Assembly (NCBI GenBank): GCA_035527835.1
Contig: DATKZS010000140.1
Coordinates: 1-64,000 of the forward strand
Direction of reading: 5' to 3'
Source: DATKZS01 sp035527835 [NCBI: bacterium]
Lineage (GTDB): Bacteria > RBG-13-61-14
Length of the DNA stretch: 64,000 nt
The notes beneath the pieces were generated by a model, which did not search any database, had not been told where the DNA came from, and worked only from the letters and a program-made list of their open reading frames with translations. This document shows positions 25,344 to 32,453 of this stretch, in pieces (the stretch's first letter is position 1; each line of letters opens with the position of its first letter). The position numbers were made by a program, and so were the translations under genes.

Positions 25344-26100
25344 CAAAAAAACAATCCGGCCAATCACTCTAACCGCCCTCACGCTCCTCTCCGCCCTCCT
25401 CCTCTCCCTTCCCGCCCGTGCCTTCTATCTTGTCGGCCACCGCGGCGAGCGCTACATCGAGGACGAGAACACGCTCGAAGCCATGGACCTGGCCCTCGAG
25501 CGCGGCGCCAACGCCATCGAGACCGACCTCCGCCTCACCCGCGACAACGTCATCGTCATCATGCACGACCCCACCGTCACCCGCACCACCAACGGCCACG
25601 GCCGCCTCCGCTTCCTCAGCCTCTCCGAGTTCCAGGCGCTCAAGACCTCCCGCGGCCACACCCCGCCAACCCTGGAGCAGGTCCTGCAAAGGTTCAGCGG
25701 CCGCGAAATCACGCTCTTTCTGGAGATCAAGGAGCCGAAAGATGCGATGCTCCAGCCACTCATCGCGCTGCTCGAAAAATACCGCGGCCGCGCCTCAATC
25801 ATCGTCTTCGCCATCAACGCGCCCTTCCTCGCCTCCGTCAAGTCCGCCGCGCCCTGGGTCAAAGCCTTCTACGCCCCTATCAATCCCTTAACCGCCCTCA
25901 GCACGGCGCAAAAATACCGCCTCGACGGCCTCCTCCTCGCCGACTTTTTCACCACCAAGCGCATGGTCCCAAAAGCCCACTCCCTCAACCGCCCCGTCGT
26001 CACCTCCATGCTTCAGCGCCGCTGGGAAGTCGCCCGCGTCCTCTGCCTCGGCGTTGACGGCGTCCTCGTTAACGATCCCCGAATCACCCCAAACCAGTAA
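25267..26100 (+). CDS. Exported glycerophosphodiester phosphodiesterase
   Basis: 277 residues; it hydrolyses glycerophosphodiesters to glycerol 3-phosphate and an alcohol. GDPD motifs: VGHRGE, D-E-N-T-L-E-A, A-N-A-I-E-T-D-L-R-L-T, V-I-V-I-M-H-D-P-T-V-T-R-T-T-N-G and EITLFLEIKEPK. A hydrophobic signal segment (LTALTLLSALLLSLPARA) precedes the domain. The only usual in-frame start codon is the ATG inside hairpin H4, giving a repeat-encoded N-terminus of about 28 residues before the signal; a rarer start at the CTG near 25325 or ATC near 25351 is possible. So the function is firm and the start is not. Confidence 0.85.
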   Translation: MNADERRLRRKPPQYLICVHLRSSAAKKTIRPITLTALTLLSALLLSLPARAFYLVGHRGERYIEDENTLEAMDLALERGANAIETDLRLTRDNVIVIMHDPTVTRTTNGHGRLRFLSLSEFQALKTSRGHTPPTLEQVLQRFSGREITLFLEIKEPKDAMLQPLIALLEKYRGRASIIVFAINAPFLASVKSAAPWVKAFYAPINPLTALSTAQKYRLDGLLLADFFTTKRMVPKAHSLNRPVVTSMLQRRWEVARVLCLGVDGVLVNDPRITPNQ

Positions 26101-26229
26101 TGACTCTCCGTTTGCATGTGCCAACGCCGTTGGTTAGGATATGCCAAAGCTATGGAGTGCGGCGGCACGCCGCCGCTTTCATTGGCGCTGGCTGCGGCGC
26201 AATCAGCAAAATTTCAGAAGGAATCGAAA

Positions 26230-27612
26230 ATGGCCAAAAAGCCCTGGGGCGGAAGGTTCAAGAAGGAGATGGACAAGGACATGCTGCTGTTTTCGGAGAG
26301 CCTGTCCTTTGACTGCCGGCTGCTGGAGGCCGACATCGCGGGGAGCATCGCGCACGCGCGGATGCTGGGCGAATGCGGCGTGATCAAGAAGGCGGAGGCG
26401 AAGAAGCTGATCGGCGCGCTGGCCGAGGTCCATCGCGAGGCCTTTGCCGGCAAGCTGCCGCTCTCGGTCGAGCTCGAGGACATCCACATGAACATCGAGG
26501 CCAGGCTCCGGCAAAAGCTCGGGCCGCTGGCGGGCAAGCTGCACACGGGGCGGTCCCGGAACGACCAGGTCGCGCTTGACATGCGCCTTTATTTCCGTGG
26601 CGAGGTCGAGGACTGCGTGGACCTGCTCCGCGACCTCTGCCGCGCGCTTCTGGCCCGGGCCGAAGAGTACAAGGCCGCGGTCATGCCCGGCTTCACGCAT
26701 ACCAGGAAGGCCCAGCCCGTGCTCTTCTCGCACCACCTGCTCGCCTACGCCGAGATGTTCTTGCGCGACGCGGGCCGGCTCGAAGACTGTAAGAAGCGCC
26801 TGAACCTCTGCCCGCTCGGCTCCGGCGCGCTCGCCGGCGCCGCCTTTCCCATTAATCGCGAGATGGTCGCTCGCGAGCTCGGCTTTGACGGCGTCACGCA
26901 AAACAGCATTGACGCCGTGGCCGACCGCGACTACCTCCTGGAGTTCGCCTCCTCCTCCGCCGTCATCATGGTGCACCTATCGCGGCTCATGGAGGAGTTG
27001 ATCTGGTGGGGCCTGCCCGAGCTCGGGTTCATCGAGCTTGACGAGAGCTTCTGCACCGGCTCTTCGATGATGCCCAACAAAAAGAACCCTGACGCCGCCG
27101 AGCTGATCCGCGGCAAGGCCGGCCGCGTGGTCGGCTCGCTCATGGCGCTGCTCACAACGATGAAGGGCACGCCGCTCTCCTATAACCGCGACTTCCAGGA
27201 AGACAAGCCCGGACTCTTCGACGCCAGCGACACCGTGAAGGAATGCCTGGCCATCGCCGCCAAGCTCATCGCCACCATGAAGGCCGATCCCGAACGCATG
27301 CGCAAGGCCGCCGACTCCGGGTTCGTGCTCGCCACCGACGTGGCCGACTACCTCGCGGAAAAGGGCCTGCCCTTCCGCGACGCCCACGAGGTCGCCGGCA
27401 AAATGGTCCGCCAATGCGAAGAGAAAAGTCTCAGGATAGAAGAACTCTCGCTCGCCGAGCTCAAAAAATTCTCGCCGCTTTTCGCAAAGGACGTGAAGGG
27501 CTGGCTCACCCTTGACGCCGCCGTGGCCCGCCGCGACATCGCCGGCGGTACGGCGAAAAAGCAGGTCGAGCGGCAGCTAAAGCGCCTGAAAAAACTCCTC
27601 GCCCGTCGCTGA
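26230..27612 (+). CDS. argH: Argininosuccinate lyase
   Basis: 460 residues. It splits argininosuccinate into arginine and fumarate, the last step of arginine synthesis. Key segments: KPWGGRFKK at the start, LHTGRSRNDQVALDMRL, PGFTHTRKAQPVLFSHHL, and the lyase signature G-S-S-M-M-P-N-K-K-N-P with the catalytic Ser in the S278-S279 loop. The ATG at 26230 follows AAGGAA; upstream frame lies in a TGGAGTGCGGCGGCACGCCGCCGC palindrome. argG is not in the window. Confidence 0.95.
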   Translation: MAKKPWGGRFKKEMDKDMLLFSESLSFDCRLLEADIAGSIAHARMLGECGVIKKAEAKKLIGALAEVHREAFAGKLPLSVELEDIHMNIEARLRQKLGPLAGKLHTGRSRNDQVALDMRLYFRGEVEDCVDLLRDLCRALLARAEEYKAAVMPGFTHTRKAQPVLFSHHLLAYAEMFLRDAGRLEDCKKRLNLCPLGSGALAGAAFPINREMVARELGFDGVTQNSIDAVADRDYLLEFASSSAVIMVHLSRLMEELIWWGLPELGFIELDESFCTGSSMMPNKKNPDAAELIRGKAGRVVGSLMALLTTMKGTPLSYNRDFQEDKPGLFDASDTVKECLAIAAKLIATMKADPERMRKAADSGFVLATDVADYLAEKGLPFRDAHEVAGKMVRQCEEKSLRIEELSLAELKKFSPLFAKDVKGWLTLDAAVARRDIAGGTAKKQVERQLKRLKKLLARR

Positions 27613-27796
27613 ACACCGCGCCGCCGCGGCGCTTTGGAGTGCGCGCGGCTTGCCGCCGCTTTCGCTCGGCAAGCTTGCTTGCTGGCCCGGGAAAGAGTTC
27701 TTCAATCCACCGGGAGCAAGCTCCCGGAACCAAAGCGAGAGCAAGCTCTCGCACTCCAAAGCCGCGCCGTACGGCGGGCGATATGGGAGGGATGCC
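27613..27796. repeat. Palindromic spacer between argH and the TPR gene
   Basis: Contains TTTGGAGTGCGCG.../GCACTCCAAAGCC repeats and a GCTTGCTTGC / GGGAGCAAGCTCCCGG palindrome (27712-27727); no gene can be supported. Confidence 0.55.
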
Positions 27797-28552
27797 ATGA
27801 AAAAAGTCGCCTGCTTCCTGGTTCTGTTTTTCCTGCCCCTGTATTGTCATGCCGCCGACGGCCTCCGGGAAAAGGCCGACCGGGCCTGGGCCGGCCGCGA
27901 GGACCCGCAACAGGCCATGCTCGCGGTTCAGCTCTACGAGCAGCTTGCAACGAAGGATGTGAAGGACCGGGCCGCGCGCCTGCGCCTGGCCGAGGCCGCC
28001 TATTGGGCATGCGAGCAGGACGACTATTTTCAGAAGCTGGATAAGGATCTGAAGGCCGACATCGCGGACAAGGGCGTCAAGGCCTGCCGCGAGCTACTGG
28101 CGAAGAACGAGGACGATCCCGAGGCCAATTACTGGCTGATGTGGGACATGGCCGCGCGCACGCTCAACAAGGGCATCTTCTCCGGCTTCGCGCTCAAGGA
28201 TTCGATCGTGTGCACCATCATGGTCGCCAAGTCCGACGTGAACATGGGCCACGGCGGCGTCTGGCGCTACTGGGCCCGCGTCATCTTCGAGATCCCCGGG
28301 CTCCTCGGCAGGTTCTTCCACTTCACCGACGACGACACCGCCTGGCTCTATCAGCGCTCCGTCGCCGTCAACCCCAACTACCTCCGTAACCGCTTCTGGC
28401 TCGCCGAGTCATACGAGCGCATGGAAAAAACCGGCCTCGCCAAGAAGGAATACCAGTTCTGCGCCGGGCTCCAAGACGACGCCGTGCCGGAGGCCGCGCC
28501 CGAAAATAAGCTCTACAAGAAATGGGCGGAGGAAAGGCTGGCGAAGATGTGA
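27797..28552 (+). CDS. TatT-like TPR protein with signal peptide
   Basis: 251 residues. A signal peptide (KKVACFLVLFFLPLYCHA) is followed by helical repeats; an AERLYEQLAT-like TPR helix (AVQLYEQLATKDVKDRAAR) and a conserved patch WLMWDMAARTLNKGIFSG recall the TRAP-associated extracytoplasmic protein T (TatT) family. Those proteins form periplasmic trimers associated with substrate-binding lipoproteins. No TRAP transporter genes are adjacent, so the role is open. The start follows GGGAGG by six bases. Confidence 0.65.
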   Translation: MKKVACFLVLFFLPLYCHAADGLREKADRAWAGREDPQQAMLAVQLYEQLATKDVKDRAARLRLAEAAYWACEQDDYFQKLDKDLKADIADKGVKACRELLAKNEDDPEANYWLMWDMAARTLNKGIFSGFALKDSIVCTIMVAKSDVNMGHGGVWRYWARVIFEIPGLLGRFFHFTDDDTAWLYQRSVAVNPNYLRNRFWLAESYERMEKTGLAKKEYQFCAGLQDDAVPEAAPENKLYKKWAEERLAKM

Positions 28553-28557
28553 TAAAA

Positions 28558-28635
28558 ATTATTAACAAGGATATTCAGGATTCCCAGGATAATTTATTTT
28601 TAATCCTGAACATCCTGAATATCCTTGTTAATAAT
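28558..28635. repeat. Long hairpin H5 (AAGGATATTCAGGAT family)
   Basis: Arms of 33 nt (28558-28590 and 28603-28635), 30 paired, 12-nt loop. It lies between convergent genes, where it could end transcription from both sides. Confidence 0.88.
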
Positions 28636-28660
28636 TCTTGTTCAGGTGATGAAACAGCCT

Positions 28661-29452
28661 TTACCCCTCCTCCTGGTTGCGCTGGAAGATGATCCGGAGT
28701 CCGCGCAGGGTGAGGTGTTCGTCCACCTTTTCGATGGACCGGGTCTCGGGCGCGAGCAGGGCGGCGAGTCCGCCGGTGGCGATGACCTTGGGCGCGGGGT
28801 CCGTGGGCCATTTTTGCCTGATCTCTTCCTTGATCTTGTCCACCAAAGAGTCCACGAGTCCGGCGTAACCGAAGATGATCCCGCTCTGCATGGCGGCTAC
28901 GGTGTTCTTGCCGATCACGGCCTTGGGCCGCGTCAGCTCGACGCGCGGCAGCTTGGACGCGCCCTTGACCAGGGCCTCGGTCGAGATCATGAGGCCGGGC
29001 GCGATGATGCCGCCCTCGAACGAGCCGGCCGCGGTGACCACGTCAAAGGTGGTGGCCGTGCCGAAATCAATGACGATCACGGGGCCGTTCACGGCGGCAA
29101 AGGCCGCGACAGCATTCACGATGCGGTCGGCGCCTACCTCCCTCGGATTGTCCACGTGGATGGGCAGGCCCGTCTTGATCCCCGGCTCCACCACCAGCGG
29201 CTCGACCCCGAAAAACTTCCGGCCCACCTCAACCAGCGTCGGCAACAGCGGCGGCACCACGCAGGAGATGCTGATCCCGTCAACATCCGCGCAGCTTAAG
29301 CTCCCGAACTGCAAGAGCTCCTTGATCAAGATGCCGTACTCGTCAACCGTCCGCTCCCTAAACGTGCCCAGCCGCCAGTGATCAATCAGCTCGTCGCCGT
29401 CGAACACGCCGATCACCGTGTTGGTGTTGCCCGCGTCAAGCACTAAAAGCAT
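28661..29452 (-). CDS. coaX: Type III pantothenate kinase
   Basis: 263 residues. It phosphorylates pantothenate in the first step of coenzyme A synthesis. The ASKHA-fold motifs are present: LDAGNTNTVIG at the N-terminus, V-G-A-D-R-I-V-N-A, V-I-D-F-G-T-A-T-T-F-D, and GGIIAPGL. Start at 29452 with AAGGAG eight bases upstream. It is the last gene of a nadC-birA-coaX group; hairpin H6 separates it from birA. Confidence 0.93.
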   Translation of the reverse strand: MLLVLDAGNTNTVIGVFDGDELIDHWRLGTFRERTVDEYGILIKELLQFGSLSCADVDGISISCVVPPLLPTLVEVGRKFFGVEPLVVEPGIKTGLPIHVDNPREVGADRIVNAVAAFAAVNGPVIVIDFGTATTFDVVTAAGSFEGGIIAPGLMISTEALVKGASKLPRVELTRPKAVIGKNTVAAMQSGIIFGYAGLVDSLVDKIKEEIRQKWPTDPAPKVIATGGLAALLAPETRSIEKVDEHLTLRGLRIIFQRNQEEG

Positions 29453-29468
29453 CTGATGACTCCTTTTT

Positions 29469-29543
29469 AACGCCAAGACGCCAAGTCCGCCCAAAAAAAT
29501 ATTATTTTAAAAACAATCTTTGCGGTCTTGGCGTCTTGGCGTT
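29469..29543. repeat. Long hairpin H6 (CGCCAAGACGCCAAG family)
   Basis: Arms 29469-29490 and 29521-29543 pair over about 22 nt with one or two mismatches; each holds CGCCAAGACGCCAAG, a 9-nt direct repeat. It sits inside the birA-coaX operon. Confidence 0.85.
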
Positions 29544-29553
29544 CCCTCTTCGC

Positions 29554-30327
29554 TTAAATTACCGCAACGTCTCCCGCCACGATCTCCCGCTCCCGCCCGC
29601 TCGCGTCATCCTTTATCACCAGCGCGCCGCTCTCGCGGATGCCGGCAGCCGTGCCCGTGAATACGCCGCCCGGCGTCTCGACGCGGACGCGCTTGCCCAT
29701 AACCTCCGCCAGGTCGCGCCACTCAGAGAGGATAGCGCCGGCGTCTGACTCCAGCGCCGCCATGGCCGCCTCAAGCTCTTCCATGGCGCGGCGGAACACG
29801 TCAGCGCGGCGCCATTCGCGGCCCGTTTCGGCCAGGAGGGAGGTCGCGATCTTTTTTAACTCTTCCGGCAGCGCCGCGGCATCGAGATTCACGTTCAGGC
29901 CCACGCCGAGCACCACGTACGCGGTCCCGCCGCCCGCCTCGGCCAGGATGCCGGCGAGCTTTTTGCCGGAGACGCGCACGTCGTTGGGCCACTTGATCCG
30001 CGCGTCCAGTCCGCACAGTCCGCGCACGGCCCTGGCCATCGCGACCCCGGCGGCGATGGTGACGAGTCCGACTTTTTCCGCCGGGAGCGAGGGCCGGAGG
30101 ATGACGGAGAACATCAGGTTCACCCCGGCCGGAGAGTGCCACTCGCGGCCGAGCCGGCCGCGGCCCTTTCCCTGTTCCTCGGCGATCACCACCGTCCCGG
30201 CGGCGGCGCCGCGCAGGGCCAGCTCGCGCGCGTCGTCGTTGGTCGAGCCGGTCTTGTCCTTCACGATCACGGCGTGCGCGATCTTTGCCCCGGGCCGGGC
30301 CAGGTCCCCCGCGATCAGCCGGTCCAC
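29554..30327 (-). CDS. birA: Biotin--[acetyl-CoA-carboxylase] ligase
   Basis: 257 residues, the short form without the N-terminal DNA-binding domain, so a ligase but not a repressor. Family motifs: S-T-N-D-D-A-R, AEEQGKGRGRLGREW (biotinyl-AMP loop), P-A-G-V-N-L-M-F-S-V-I-L-R-P, KWPNDV and G-K-K-L-A-G-I-L-A-E. The start is the GTG at 30327, two bases after the nadC stop, with AGAGG upstream. The product biotinylates carboxylase subunits used in acyl-CoA metabolism. Confidence 0.92.
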   Translation of the reverse strand: MDRLIAGDLARPGAKIAHAVIVKDKTGSTNDDARELALRGAAAGTVVIAEEQGKGRGRLGREWHSPAGVNLMFSVILRPSLPAEKVGLVTIAAGVAMARAVRGLCGLDARIKWPNDVRVSGKKLAGILAEAGGGTAYVVLGVGLNVNLDAAALPEELKKIATSLLAETGREWRRADVFRRAMEELEAAMAALESDAGAILSEWRDLAEVMGKRVRVETPGGVFTGTAAGIRESGALVIKDDASGREREIVAGDVAVI

Positions 30328-30329
30328 GC

Positions 30330-31190
30330 CTACCTCTTCCGAGGCCGCGCCGGGTACATACGGGCGGAGATGTCGGCGGCCGGCGCCGAGTGGGTGAGAG
30401 CTCCGACCGAGATGATGTCCACGCCCGCCCGCGCGGCCTGGGCCGCCCTCTCGATGGTCATGTTGCCGGAAGCCTCGAGCACGACCCGGCCTCCGAACTT
30501 CTTCACCACCGGCCTCATTTCGGCGACGCTCATGTTGTCGAGCAGGAGCACGTCCGCGCCGGCCTTGACCGCCTGCTCCGCTTCTCCGAGGCTCGCGACC
30601 TCGACCTCGATCCTGAGCAGGTGATGGACCTTGTGCGCGCGAGCCACCGCCGTGGCGATGGATCCGGCGAGCGCGATGTGGTTGTCCTTGATCAGTACGC
30701 CGTCGTCGAGCCCGAAGCGGTGGGGCGTGCCGCCGCCTACGGTGACCGCGTATTTTTCCAGGCGGCGCATGAGCGGAGTGGTCTTGCGGGTGGCGGCGAT
30801 TTTAGCTGAGGTCCCGGCCACCGCGTGAACGTATTGGCGCGTGAGCGTGGCGATGCCGGAGAGGCGCTGCGCGATGTTCAGCGCCGTGCGCTCGCCCGTG
30901 AGCAGCGGCCGCGCAGGGCCGGTGATCCTCAGCATCACTAGGCCCGGCTTCACTGCTCTTCCCTCGGCCACGACCATTTTCAGCCGCACCGCCGGATTGA
31001 GCAGCTCGAACACGCGCGCTCCCGCGAACAGGCCGCAGGCCACGAGCTCCGACTTGGCGACCCACTCCATCCGCGCCATAGCTCCCGCGTCCACCACCGC
31101 ATCAGTGGTGACGTCGCCCGCGCCCACGTCCTCCTTGAGCGCATCCAGCAGCCACTGGTCCAGGCCCGGCCATGTAAAAGGCGTCGGCAT
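30330..31190 (-). CDS. nadC: Nicotinate-nucleotide pyrophosphorylase
   Basis: 286 residues. It makes nicotinate mononucleotide from quinolinate and PRPP in NAD synthesis. Signatures: EDVGAGDVTTDAVV, G-E-R-T-A-L-N-I-A-Q-R-L-S-G-I-A-T, KIAATRKTTPLMR, VGGGTPHRFGLDDGVLIKDNH and VVLEASGNM. Start at 31190 gives the usual length; no good ribosome site precedes it. It heads the group nadC-birA-coaX, three cofactor genes in one direction. Confidence 0.94.
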   Translation of the reverse strand: MPTPFTWPGLDQWLLDALKEDVGAGDVTTDAVVDAGAMARMEWVAKSELVACGLFAGARVFELLNPAVRLKMVVAEGRAVKPGLVMLRITGPARPLLTGERTALNIAQRLSGIATLTRQYVHAVAGTSAKIAATRKTTPLMRRLEKYAVTVGGGTPHRFGLDDGVLIKDNHIALAGSIATAVARAHKVHHLLRIEVEVASLGEAEQAVKAGADVLLLDNMSVAEMRPVVKKFGGRVVLEASGNMTIERAAQAARAGVDIISVGALTHSAPAADISARMYPARPRKR

Positions 31191-31301
31191 GATGATATAG
31201 CGTATCACGGGCCTGGAACCATGGTCAAAGCAAGAACACTTTTCAATGCGCTCCGTTCTTGGTAACCTGATCTGACCATTTGTCGATATAGGAGTAGAAC
31301 A

Positions 31302-32453
31302 ATGAAAAGACGCGATTTTATCAAGGCCGGTGGCGCGGCGGCCGCGGGGATGACGCTTAGCTCGGCCGCTTCCGCGAAGAAGCAGGTCCCGGATTGGATG
31401 CCGATCGTGGACGCGCGGATGGCGCGGGGGGATTATGTGCCTTATTACGAGGAGCGGGAGATTACCGCGCCGGTGGATTTGTGCGACGCGCGGGGGCGGC
31501 TCAACGATGCGGCCAAGGGGTGGTCGCGGGTGCCGCTGGTGCGGGCGAACCTGTCGGGTCATTGGCCGCGCAAGAAGAAGTGGAACTTCTGGAACTGGAT
31601 CAGCCCGAAGTTCGTGTTTTCGGTGACGGTGGCGGACATTGACTTCGCGTCATTTTGCGGAGTGACGTTCACCGATTTCGAGACCAGGGAGAATTTTTCG
31701 GGCATGGCGCTCGGGCGGCACGGTCACACCCGGATGCCGGAAGAGGTGGAGAAGAGCATTTACTGGAAAGGCGGCGGCGCGGATTATTCGTTCGACCACC
31801 AGGGCGACCGCATCCATGTGACATATCGCGGTCCGCTCGGGAAGGGCGGCGAGGCGGTGGCGGACTTCGTGATCCAAAAGCCCAAGGGCCACGAGACGCT
31901 GAACATCGTGGCGCCGTGGAGCGACGAGCGTTTCCAGATGAACTCGAAGCACAACACGCTGCCGTGCGAGGGGAGCGTGACGGTGCGCGGCCGGACCTAT
32001 TTGATGGACCCGGCCGAGTGCCACGGGGTGCAGGACTTTGGGCGCGGCATGTGGCCGTACCGCTCGTGCTGGAACTGGGGCGTGCTCACGGGTCACGCGG
32101 GCGATGACGTGATCGGGGTGAACATGGGCGCGAAGTGGACCACGGGCACGGGCGCGAACGAGAACGGCATCTGCCTGAACGGCCGGCTGTACAAGGTGAT
32201 GGAGGACCTGGACTGGGAGTATGATTCAGGCGACTTCATGAAGCCGTGGCGGATCACGGCGCCGCACTCGAAGATGATTGATCTCACGCTCACGCCGGTC
32301 ATGGCCAACGCGACCAATCTCAGCCTGGGCGTCATGCGCACCGGCGGGACCTGCTCGTTCGGGCACTGGAACGGCGTGGTCCGGTGCGCCGGCCGCGAGC
32401 TCGAGATCAGGAACATCATCGGCTGGGCCGAGGAGTTCGAGCACAGATGGTGA
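31302..32453 (+). CDS. DUF2804 family protein with Tat signal
   Basis: 383 residues. The N-terminus has a twin-arginine signal (MKRRDFIKAGG-AAAAG-MTLSSAASA). The rest fits DUF2804: PVDLCDARGRLNDAAKGWSR, W-N-F-W-N-W, FDFGRGMWPY-like DFGRGMWPYRSCWNWG, and G-x-n-M-G-A-K-W-T-T-G-T-G-A-N-E-N. The family's function is unknown; the fold looks like a beta-sandwich of lipocalin/CrtC-like type. AGGAG precedes the ATG. Export by Tat suggests folding or cofactor loading in the cytoplasm. Its end overlaps the YfhO start. Confidence 0.8.
   Translation: MKRRDFIKAGGAAAAGMTLSSAASAKKQVPDWMPIVDARMARGDYVPYYEEREITAPVDLCDARGRLNDAAKGWSRVPLVRANLSGHWPRKKKWNFWNWISPKFVFSVTVADIDFASFCGVTFTDFETRENFSGMALGRHGHTRMPEEVEKSIYWKGGGADYSFDHQGDRIHVTYRGPLGKGGEAVADFVIQKPKGHETLNIVAPWSDERFQMNSKHNTLPCEGSVTVRGRTYLMDPAECHGVQDFGRGMWPYRSCWNWGVLTGHAGDDVIGVNMGAKWTTGTGANENGICLNGRLYKVMEDLDWEYDSGDFMKPWRITAPHSKMIDLTLTPVMANATNLSLGVMRTGGTCSFGHWNGVVRCAGRELEIRNIIGWAEEFEHRW

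Noticed and set aside
24717-25348. Repeat clusters considered as a CRISPR array
   Set aside because: There are no regular spacers or constant repeat length; the units are contiguous and arranged as inverted arms. No cas gene is present.
28558-28635. H5 and H8 as simple rho-independent terminators
   Set aside because: They lie between convergent genes but lack the short GC stem plus T-run; the same structures occur inside operons and before start codons.
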